Translations under genes and position numbers: made by a program
Assembly (NCBI GenBank): GCA_020637815.1
Contig: JACKJS010000001.1
Location: 1 to 64,000, forward strand
Length of the DNA stretch: 64,000 nucleotides
Reading direction: 5' to 3'
DNA from: Hyphomicrobiaceae bacterium
GTDB lineage: Bacteria; Pseudomonadota; Alphaproteobacteria; Rhizobiales; Methyloligellaceae
The notes under the pieces: model-generated
Told to the model about the DNA's origin: nothing
Database searches by the model: none
Seen by the model: only the letters and a program-made list of their open reading frames with translations
Shown here: in pieces, positions 1 to 9,800 of the stretch
Numbering within the stretch: position 1 is the stretch's first letter
How the letters are laid out: every line of letters starts with the position of its first letter

Positions 1-1
1 G

Positions 2-160
2 GTGATCGCCCATTTGGCCGGTCAGATGGGCGCAGAAGTCACCGTCACCATCGAGATCGAGGCCAGGCTGCCTAACGGGGCTACGGATCAGCTCGTGCGC
101 ACTGTCACGGAGAACAGTCGCACCCTGAAGTTCGACAGCCAGGGTTTCGAGACGGAATAG
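2..160 (+). CDS. C-terminal end of a DUF499-like P-loop ATPase (5' partial)
   Basis: An open frame enters from the left edge and stops with TAG at 158-160, giving 52 residues. The tail contains IEIEARLPNGA, RTVTENSRTLKF and a final GFETE, which resembles the C-terminus of DUF499 ATPases (the family that includes BrxC/PglY-type proteins) as I remember them. The ATPase core lies outside the window, so function is inferred only from this tail and from the defence-type genes that follow 30 nt downstream. DUF499 proteins commonly sit beside DUF1156 DNA methylases and helicases in defence loci; whether a methylase lies upstream here cannot be seen. Confidence 0.5.
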   Translation: MIAHLAGQMGAEVTVTIEIEARLPNGATDQLVRTVTENSRTLKFDSQGFETE

Positions 161-190
161 GCGAGGTCGAATAGTACAAAGTTCACGCAA

Positions 191-3100
191 ATGACCACCC
201 ACATTACCGCCCGCCTCGCTTGGCACACCGACGGATGGAACGGCTCGATTTGCAGGGCGCCGGAGAAGAACACCTATTGCGTTGGGTGCAAGTCCTACCC
301 CGGCGATCTCATTCAGCGCGAGCGCGATCTCGAAGCGGAGAAGCGCTTGGCGGGGCGCTCGGGCGCCAAGCTTGAAGGCTATGTGCCGCCGTGCAGCTAC
401 AGCTACAACGCCTTTGGTCGAGCTGAAGCTCCAAGCGCGTCCAACCCGCCCGACTTTTTCTTCGACGGTGCGCGGCGGCACGAATGGACGCTACCTCCCG
501 CAACCGTGAGCGTATGGCCCTATGAGGCGATGTACGCGGAAGAGGTGAAGGCGGAGGGTTATCTCGACAACAGCAAGCGCCGGGCGCTCATGCTGGAGTT
601 CTTCCAGCCCATCGAGAAGGACTGCGGCAGCAATCTCATCTTCTACTATGCAAACTATTCCAACCCGCTCTCCGAGGAGGAGGAGCCGCGCTACGTCCTA
701 ATTGGCGTGTCACGCATCGTGAAGGTCGGCAAGGAGCTCTTCTACGAGAACGTCTCGGAGGAAATTGCGAAACGCTACGCTGGCGGGATGATCTGGGCGC
801 GCGACATAAGCGCGGCCTATCCGGATGAAGGCGTGCGGCTGCCCTACCACCGCTACCTCGACGAACCCGATCGCCTCGCCGAGATCGCGCTCTTTCCCGA
901 GAACCCACTTATCTGCAAGTACGGCTCCAAGCACCTTACCGACGATGAGGCCATCGGCCTCTTGGAGCAGTTCCTCGCGAAGGTCCGGTTTCTGCGCGAC
1001 ATCGGGGACGAAAGCGAGAACTGGGACGTCCGCGAGGCTTGGCTCCTTACTACCATCACCGAGCTTTGGCGCCATCGGGGCCTCTACCCCAGCCTCCTTA
1101 AGGCGCTGACGGTAGCCGGGGCTACACCGCTCATTGATGGCGTGAAGCAGCTTATCATTCAGGAGGGGCAGGAGCGGGCGCACGCCGCCGCCTTCGAATT
1201 TCTGGAAACTGGAAAGGACAGCGTTCTTACCGCCGGCCTCGACGCAGCGGAGCGGAAGAAGATCGCGCGGAACTGGATGCTGCTGGAGGATGGCTCCCGC
1301 CTTCTCCTGCGCGACCTGCTCCCGCGCTTGGATTTGACACTGGAAGTGATGCGCGCCGTTGCCGCGGAACAGCGGGGCGATTCCGGCGTCGCTGCATCCG
1401 CCGAGGAAATCGTGGCGAATCCATACCTAATCGCCGAAATGTATTGCGGGACTGACGCCAGCGACTGCGTGCCGTGGAGTGCAATCGATCGCGGTGTTTT
1501 GCCGTCGCCGGAGCTTGGTGGAAAGCCCCTTGCCGATGTTGAACTCAATGACGCGCGTCGCTTTCGCGCGCTCTGCGTCGAACATTTGCGCCGCGAACCG
1601 AAGCATAGCTTTCGCTTCGCCAAGGATCTGCTGGTCGAGGTCGCGCAGCGCATGGGCCGACTGCCCGCCTGGAAGCAGGCGGCGTTCAGCGAGCGCTACT
1701 TCATGGTGGATGCCGATTTTCTTTCGGGCGCGCTTGCTTTGCGGCCAACGGACCTCGGCCTCGCCGTCTATCTCAAATCCGTGTTCGAGGATGAGCGCCT
1801 CCTTGAAGCCACGTTGAACGAACTGGTGTCGCGGCCCGAAATCGACTTGCGCCGCCCCGTCACGGCGGCGGACTGGTCGTCATGGGTGTTCAAGTCCGAC
1901 AGCCCGCTCGCGACAAAGGCGAGCGCCGACTACGCGGAGGCAACGCGCGAACAGGCCGAGGTCTGCGAGCGTCTGTTTCGCCTTCCGGTTTCCGTCGTTA
2001 CCGGGCCGGCAGGCACCGGGAAGACCACGGTCATTGAAGCGCTCATCCGCGGGGTACGCCGCGCGGATGGCGAGGGCGCGGCCGTGTTGGTGTTGGCGCC
2101 GACCGGTAAGGCAGCAGACCGCGCCAGGGAGGTTTTCGAGAAAGCGTCGCTCCAGCGCGTGGAGACGGTGACCGTCCATTCGTTTCTCGCCGCCAATGGC
2201 TGGCTCAACGACAACCTGACCTTCAAGCGCCGTGGCGGCAAGAAGGCGGCCGTAGGGACACTCCTTCTCGATGAAGCCTCGATGCTCGACCTCGAGCTGG
2301 CGGCGGCGCTGTTTCGCGCGGTTGACTGGCAGCATATCCGACGGCTGATCCTGGTTGGCGATCCGGGTCAGCTGCCACCCATCGGGCGCGGGCGCGTCTT
2401 TGCTGACGTGATCCGATGGATGTCGGCCGCGCATCCCGCCAATCTTGGGCGCTTAAGCCGGAACCTCCGACAATTGCTGAACAAGGTTGATGGCGAAGGT
2501 ACGGCCATCGTCGCGCTTTCGGAGCTCTTCATCCTCGACGATGAAGACAAAAGTATCGATGGCGCGGACAGCTCGACACGCCCCGATCAGGAAGCGCTCA
2601 TCGCTCGGATTCATGCCGGCGGAGCGGTCGACCGCGACCTCGACGTGATCTATTGGGACGAGCCCGAGCAACTCGCCGAGACCCTGATCTCAGTCGTGGA
2701 ATCGGGGATGACGAAGGGTGCGGCTCCTAGTGAGCGGCAACCCTATCAAATCTGGCGAGAGGCCCTCGGCGACGATCCGACCGCTTTCCAGATTTTGACG
2801 CCACACCGCGGTGAACTGCACGGTGTCGAGGCGATCAATGAAGTGTGCCAAAGCCGCATTTCGAGCTTTATCATCGAGCGGATCGGCACGGTCGATGGAA
2901 TCACCCTGTCCGACAAGGTCATTCAAGTTCGCAATCGGCCGAAATCCGACCCGATCTGGGGTTACGACGCGGCAACACGAAAGAAGCTGAAGGTAGAGGT
3001 CTTTAACGGTGAGATAGGCACCGTGCACGCCTTCGGCTTCGAAAGCAGCAAACTCTGGGGCAGAGTCAAATCGGGCTACGGACCCAGGCTACGGCGCTTC

Positions 3101-3847
3101 GCCGTGCAGTTTACGCGAAAGCCGAGGATCACCGTCGGCTATGGCAAGGACGTTCCCAACGACACGAGGTACAAGCTATCCGAGAGCGTCGAAGAGAATC
3201 TGGAGCTGGCCTACGCCGTTTCCATTCACAAGGCGCAAGGCAGCGAGTTCGCGCATACATTCGTGATCATTCCATCCAGCGCCAAACGCGCGGTCTCGGC
3301 CGAGCTCGTTTATACTGCGCTTACGCGGGCTAGCCGTCACTGCACCCTATTCCTGCAGCGGGACGTCGCGAGCCTCTTAGATGCACGCCGCCGCGAGAAC
3401 GCGCAGACACCGCAAATCAACTCCTTCCTTTTCACGCTCCATGTTGCAAAGGAGCCGCTTGCCAATCGCCGCGGCTGGTACGAGGCGGGCAAGATTCACG
3501 AGGCGCTGAGCGGTGACATGCTCCGGTCCAAGTCGGAGGTGATCATCGCCAACATGCTCCATGAGCGGAGTATCCCGTTCCGCTACGAGCAGCCCCTGTT
3601 TGCGGGCGACGGGACGATAAGGCTTCCTGATTTTACGATTACTTGGGCAGGCAAGACTTACTATTGGGAGCATCTCGGCCGGCTCGACCTCACCGACTAT
3701 GCGGAAGAGTGGAAGCAGAAGCGCGCCTGGTACGAACGCTGGTTCCCCGGCCAGCTCGTGACGACGGAAGAGGGGCCAACGCTGAGCAGCGCGGCCGCTG
3801 AACTCATAGCGAATATCATCGCAACGTCCAGGCCAACTGATGCCTGA
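191..3847 (+). CDS. RecD-like helicase with C-terminal PD-(D/E)XK-like nuclease domain
   Basis: A 1218-residue protein. Residues 1-80 hold a Cys cluster (CVGC and a later PPC) that may bind zinc. A superfamily 1 helicase core follows: Walker A GPAGTGKTT near residue 606, Walker B LLLDEASMLD near 693, motif III GDPGQLPPIGRG near 723, a UvrD/RecD C-terminal block IHKAQGSEF near 1010 and motif VI YTALTRASR near 1040. The last 110 residues have the order SEV, YEQPL, RLPDF, WEHLG and a downstream Lys, which fits a PD-(D/E)XK nuclease. It likely unwinds and cuts DNA. It begins 30 nt after the DUF499-like gene and overlaps the next gene by 8 nt, so it is part of the same operon. It is not a housekeeping RecD, because the N-terminal half and the nuclease tail are foreign to that family. 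Confidence 0.8.
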   Translation: MTTHITARLAWHTDGWNGSICRAPEKNTYCVGCKSYPGDLIQRERDLEAEKRLAGRSGAKLEGYVPPCSYSYNAFGRAEAPSASNPPDFFFDGARRHEWTLPPATVSVWPYEAMYAEEVKAEGYLDNSKRRALMLEFFQPIEKDCGSNLIFYYANYSNPLSEEEEPRYVLIGVSRIVKVGKELFYENVSEEIAKRYAGGMIWARDISAAYPDEGVRLPYHRYLDEPDRLAEIALFPENPLICKYGSKHLTDDEAIGLLEQFLAKVRFLRDIGDESENWDVREAWLLTTITELWRHRGLYPSLLKALTVAGATPLIDGVKQLIIQEGQERAHAAAFEFLETGKDSVLTAGLDAAERKKIARNWMLLEDGSRLLLRDLLPRLDLTLEVMRAVAAEQRGDSGVAASAEEIVANPYLIAEMYCGTDASDCVPWSAIDRGVLPSPELGGKPLADVELNDARRFRALCVEHLRREPKHSFRFAKDLLVEVAQRMGRLPAWKQAAFSERYFMVDADFLSGALALRPTDLGLAVYLKSVFEDERLLEATLNELVSRPEIDLRRPVTAADWSSWVFKSDSPLATKASADYAEATREQAEVCERLFRLPVSVVTGPAGTGKTTVIEALIRGVRRADGEGAAVLVLAPTGKAADRAREVFEKASLQRVETVTVHSFLAANGWLNDNLTFKRRGGKKAAVGTLLLDEASMLDLELAAALFRAVDWQHIRRLILVGDPGQLPPIGRGRVFADVIRWMSAAHPANLGRLSRNLRQLLNKVDGEGTAIVALSELFILDDEDKSIDGADSSTRPDQEALIARIHAGGAVDRDLDVIYWDEPEQLAETLISVVESGMTKGAAPSERQPYQIWREALGDDPTAFQILTPHRGELHGVEAINEVCQSRISSFIIERIGTVDGITLSDKVIQVRNRPKSDPIWGYDAATRKKLKVEVFNGEIGTVHAFGFESSKLWGRVKSGYGPRLRRFAVQFTRKPRITVGYGKDVPNDTRYKLSESVEENLELAYAVSIHKAQGSEFAHTFVIIPSSAKRAVSAELVYTALTRASRHCTLFLQRDVASLLDARRRENAQTPQINSFLFTLHVAKEPLANRRGWYEAGKIHEALSGDMLRSKSEVIIANMLHERSIPFRYEQPLFAGDGTIRLPDFTITWAGKTYYWEHLGRLDLTDYAEEWKQKRAWYERWFPGQLVTTEEGPTLSSAAAELIANIIATSRPTDA

Positions 3848-6800
3848 GTTTCGCGTCTCCCCGATCTCGATCGTCAATCAGATCAAGAGCAACCTGCAGG
3901 ATCGCTACGGGTCCGGATATCCGATCCTGAAAGAGTTGCTCCAGAATGCCGATGATTCGGAGGCCCAGCGCTTCCATCTGAACGCGCTTCCCGGTTGGCC
4001 CGGCGCGGCGAATCCGCTTCTTCGATGGCCCGGACTCCTGGTGGTGAACGACGGGAAGTTTCGACCCGATGACGAGCGGGGCATCACGTCGTTCGGCGAG
4101 AGCAGCAAAGCGACCGATAGCGGCGCCATTGGAAAATTCGGCTTCGGGCAGAAGGCGGTCTTCCACCTCTGCGATGCCTTTGTCGTTCATGCCCATCGGA
4201 ATCCCGCGCCGTTTAGCACCGTCGTCAATCCCTTCCTGGGCGTCGACGTCGACGGCAATGTTAGTAGCGAATGGGAACCTCCGAATGGCGAAGGCCTCGC
4301 TCAGGCCGACCTGGGGCTTCTCAGCGATGCCGTCCCGAGTGACTTTCAGGAGCGTTGGCTCGCGCTGTGGCTACCGTTCCGCCGGCGCGAGTTGCAGCCG
4401 GCGCCCGGCGTAAGCTTCTCGAGCAATTTCCCCTCGGCGTCAGCGACAATCGCGGCGTTGGTCAAACCGGCGGACCTACGCCTGGTTCTGACCGGGCTTC
4501 GTCATCTCACCTCGGTCGACATCCGGGAACAAGGAAGCATTCGCTGCTCGATTACGATCGACAGCGCGCGCGGGCGATTGCTCGGGCCAGTGAAGTGGAC
4601 AAGCGGCGTCCGAACATTTGGAGGTGATGCTCGCGCGCTTCCCGGCCGGGAGGCCGCGCCATTCGTCGGTCGCGAAGCGACGCTTCCCGTGGATCGCCTC
4701 GGGCTCCTGCAGCGCGATCCCCATTGGCCGACGACGATTGACGTGCGAAGCCCCCAACCCAAACCTGAGAAAGGGGAGCCGCACGGGGCCGCCACGCTGA
4801 TCCGTGCTTCACAAGACAGGCCCGCAGAGCTGCGAATCTCCTGGGCTGTCTTCTTACCCGTCTCGGATGAGGCCGATATCTGCATTCCGCTCGGCGAGGG
4901 TCCGCTCGGCCAATGGCGTATGCTGCTGCATGGCTATTTTTTCTTGGACGCTGGCCGGCGCGAGATCGAGGGGCTGAAAGCACCGGCGGCTCCCGATCAT
5001 CCGGTCGACGCTGCCGCGCTCCGCCGCACTTGGAATGCCGAGCTTCGTGATTCGGTCGTCCTGCCGCTCATTCCCGCGTTGCTGCGGGATGCGCTCGAAT
5101 CGAAGATTGCCACGTCAGTTGAACTTCGGGACCTGGTGCGCTCGCTCGCGGGGAGCTCTTGGTTTCAGAGTCACCGGCGTGCCATCTGTCGCGAAAATGC
5201 CCTGTGCCGCGTGCTTGCCGAGTCCGGTGGGATGGCATGGCGACTCACGTCGAGTGGGGCCATCATTCGGCCGCTGCCGGGAAGGGTAGAGGACGTACCG
5301 AAAAGGATCGACGAACTCTTCCCGGCGATCCATTCATGGGCCAGGGCCGAAGACGTGCTCCTTGCCGTCGATCGGAGTGCGGTACTCGCACCGGAGCCGG
5401 TGGATTGGACGCCGGACAATCTCGGTACGCTCTTCGCGACGCTTTCGCCGCGGGCCTTTCAAGCCGGCGCCCTCGCCCCCCTTCTCATGGATTTCCTCGC
5501 CCTCGTGGAGCGGAGCGAGGTGCAATTCCGCGCGCTGGGCCCAGGTCTTGTTTCTGCCTTGCGGAACGCAATGTCTGACACAGTGCCGTTGGCCTCCGCG
5601 GACCAAATCAAGGCCATTTTGACCTATGTTCCCCGCGGCATCCTCTTCCCATTGCCGGCAGCCGTGGAGCACCGGCAGGTACTTCGGGCCTTGGCCACGG
5701 CGCCAACGACCATCCTGGCGGTCCGTGCCGCTTGGTCCGACGACCATGCACTTCAACTGCAGATTTCCGATTCCGATCTGAAGCAGTTGTTGGAAGCACT
5801 CGAGCCGCATGTCGGAGGTGATCTCGCCGACCAGGCCGCGCCGGCGGCATTGGCGTTTCTGATGCGCGCTAGTCACGACATCTCGCGCCTCGCTCGCGAC
5901 CCGGACTTTGCCTCGATCCAGGTCCTGCGAGCGCGGGATGTGCGCCGTAGCACTATCGCACCTCTTTCGCTTCAGGTCTTGGTCGCGAGATCCGAGGCGG
6001 GGCAGCTCTTCGGCGCCTCTCCCGAGGCGAACCGGTTGTTGCCGCTGGTGGCGCAGGCCCTGCCGGATGCCGACCCCTTGATTCTCGAAGGAAAGACGGC
6101 GGACTTCATTCGCGAAACCGGCGGCGGGTTGCTCGCGCTCCAAGTCGCCAACAAAGCCTCGGTGTTCGCGCTCATCGACCACAGCGCTCAATTCGGCACA
6201 GACCAATCGCGGGCGCGGCTGCTTGAGCGCCTTCAGCCGACCGACGATGACGACCGCGCCGCGCTACGACGCCTGTGCGCCGGGGCGCATGAGGCCGGCG
6301 ACGCCAAGGCTGACGTCTGGGCGTTGGACGGCGCCCCCGCCGGAATCGAACGGACGGTGACGAGCCTTTTGCGGCAGAGCGCGAGTGATTTTCTTGTTCC
6401 GTCCTGTATCGGGGCTGAATTGAGACCCAGGCTGCGTAGCTACCTTGGTATTCGCGAGCTGGACAGCGGTGGGCTTGAAGCCCTGCTGGTGAAGAACCTC
6501 CAGGCGTTCTCGCAGCTTGAACTCACGCTACCTGAAAGGGATGCCTTCCTCCTGACCAACCTCCCGGATGCGTTGCTGCGGCGGCTGCCCATTCATGTCC
6601 GCTCCGACGGCGCAGTCGGCGACGCGGAGAACGCCTTCGTGGAAGGCAGCTGGCCAATCCCGGCATCGCTGCGCAAGCACGTCCTCACGGTGGAGCTATC
6701 GTCCGATCCGGGCGTCCGGGCACGTCAGCAGCGCATTCTGACAGCGTGGACACCGGCCAGCCAGATCGAGACGGCATTGTCCCTTGCCGATCCCCATCGC

Positions 6801-9800
6801 TGGCACTCAGAGATCCTTGATGCACTCGACGCATTGGGGCGCGGGCAGGAACGACCGGGCTCCGATCTCGCCAAGGCCCTTCAAGAGCGGCCGTGGCTTG
6901 TTGCTGACGGTCTCCCGGTGGCGCCACGGGACGTCCTCGCGCTGCCACCGTCGGTTGACGAGGCAGCCAGACGGCTGCTGATCGCTGATGGACAGAGGCC
7001 TCCCTTCTTTCCATCTCGGCAATTGGCGGTCGACATCCGCGAGCACGCTGCCTTTGCGCGCCTGATCGAGTGGATCCTTCCCGACCAGGCGACATCCCTC
7101 GACGTCCTGGCCCTCATGATCGAGGATTCGAAAATCGTCGGGCATCTCGGCCGCGTGGAAGCCACCCAAGTCGGTGACTTCGCGATCATCGCGCAGACGG
7201 GCGTGGATCTGGGCCTCGAAGGCTGGCCGCTTGTGTCCGCCGTTCTGACATCGCTGAGGGATGAGACCGAAGACATTGTGAAGCTGGTCGCCGCATTTGC
7301 CGGTCTCGATGCCTCCGGCGCGGACGTGGCTGGAACGCATCTCGATTGCCTTGCGACGCTTGCGCAAGAGACGGGACGTGCGGCCGAAGCGGCGCGCCGA
7401 ATCTATCTCCGGGCATTCGATGTCATCGCCAAATGGCCCGAGGCCGCACGCCGTCAAGTCTTCCGCACCACGCGCGTTCCGACAGAAAGCGGCGTCTGGC
7501 GCGAGGGAAGTGAAGTCATCCAAGACGGTGAGGGCATCGAGCCCGCGCACCTTCTGGCGGGCGAGTACGCTTCCATGCTTCGCCGGTCCGACCCAGCTCT
7601 GCCACAGTCGTCCGGGCAGGCTGATCCGCGGGATCCTTCAGCGGTCCTGCCGGTGCAGCCCGACGGGGTTCAGACGGTTGACCTCCCAGCCCTGGAAGCC
7701 GAAGGCGCAACGCAACAGCGCGCCTTTTTGGAAGCGTGGCGAGGCCGTGTGCCATCGGATCTGGTCATCATCTATCTCGGCCTTGTCGGTCGCAACGACT
7801 CGCTGAGGGAGATAGCCGAGGGCTGGAGGACCGATGCCTCAGCGGATGTCGAGACGCTGTGGGCAGCTCTCGACGCGCATTTTCCAAAGCACGTGCTCTA
7901 TCCCAACACCCTCGCCGAGGAAATCGATCAGCGCCGCTTCGTTATCGAGCGTGTAACGGGGAGCCATGTGCGTGCGACAGCGCTTTCGGGCGACCCGTTT
8001 GACGCGCCGGTAGCCGATGCATCCGGCGGCATGATCGTCGGGAATCTCCACAAATCGCCGCAGGGCATTCGCGATGCCGACGACACGATACGGTCGCTGA
8101 TCACCTTGCCGCTCCGATCGATCGATCTCACCGGCCGGGGCCACCGGGAGGCATCTGGCATCTTCCGCCGCTTTATCGAAACGATCGCGTCGGACTGCCT
8201 ATGGCTGGGGATGGCGAACCAACAGGCAGCTCTGCATGACATCCTTGACCAAGCCGTCCAGATTGACCAGGCTACGCTGGAGGAGACGGAACGCCTGCTC
8301 CGCGACCAGCTGCCCGCCATCCTCGCGGAGCTGAAGCTCCCGACGGAGCATCGCGCCCAAGCCGCCCTTCGCCGCTACCAACAGGGGGCAGGACGGCACG
8401 CGCACCTCAACGGACCGCCGCACGAACTGGTGGACCTCAAAACGAGCCTGTGGGAGGCGGTCGCCACGCCCCAGTCTGGGCCCGAACTGCTCGCCGCCGT
8501 GCGCAAAAAGATCCACGAGTTCGGATACTCGGCGAGCCGCGTGCTGTTCGAACTCTTCCAGAATGCCGACGATGCCTACCTGCAGCTGGCAGCCCCGGCC
8601 GAGGATGCGCGCTTTCGTGTTGAGGTTGCATCCCACGCGGCGGAAGGTTTTCGCATCATCCATTGGGGACGGCCCATCAATCACCTTGGTCCGGCTCCGG
8701 ACGAAGGCCGCCGGCTAGGCCATGACCGCGATCTCTTGAACATGCTGCTCATGAACTTCTCGGAGAAGCGGCCGGGCGAGAACCTGACCGGCAAGTTTGG
8801 ACTCGGATTCAAGAGCGTGCATGTCCTTTCGGACAGCGTTGGCATCGCAAGCGGCTTCATCGCCTTGCGCACTGCCGGCGGCTTCCTGCCAATGTCGTGG
8901 CCAAAGGGGATCGATGAAGCTGAGGTCGCCAAGCATCCCGACGGCCGAAAGGCGACGCTCATAGATGTGCCATTCTCGGCGGAGACGTCCGAACCCGGGA
9001 AGGAGGCCATTCGGGCTTTTCGAGCCTCGATGACGTGGTTGACTGTGTTCGCGCGTTCCATTCGGCGCATCGAAATCCTTGACGACGATCCGGCCGTCGT
9101 CAGCTGCTCAACGTCCGAGTTTGTGGACGAGAACGATATTGCGGTGGTTTCGATCTCAGGCGCACACCACGAGCGTGCGCTCCGCTTTGATCTTGGCGAC
9201 GGGTTCATCTGGCTATTGCGGATCGAGGCTGCGGGACCGAGCCGTTTTCCTGCTGACCTGCGGAGGCTCTGGAACCTTGCCCCGCTGGAGGAGGATCTGC
9301 GATCGGGATGGTTGCTCAATGGCCCCTTCGCCGTTGACCCCGGCCGCGGGCGGATCGCCGGCGGGATAGCCGATCGTCAGGAGCTTTTCGCAAGCCTTGG
9401 GCGCGCTTTGGGCGAGCGCCTGCTTCGATTGTTCGACCTATGTCAGTCGGACTGGCTGGCGTTTTCGCAGGCCTTGGATCTGGACGCCCCTGAGAATCCG
9501 GCTCGAACAATCTTCTGGACCCGCCTCTTCGAGGTGCTGTGCCTCGACGTGGATGACGATCTCGCTCGCCATCTTCATGCGCGTACCCTCGGCTACGGAC
9601 GGCTCGTTGCCGAGCGGCCGGCGGTCCCCACTGGCCTGTCGTGGCCATTTGATGGTCTTGTTCAGGCTTCCGTCGTCGACCGCTTCACGGACGGGGCGCT
9701 GGCCGACTCTGCTATCCTGGAACGCGTGCGGGCGTGGCCGACGCTGGTCGCGCTCGAGGGTCGAATCGTCGCTTCCGACATCGCGGGACAGTTGCGAAAA

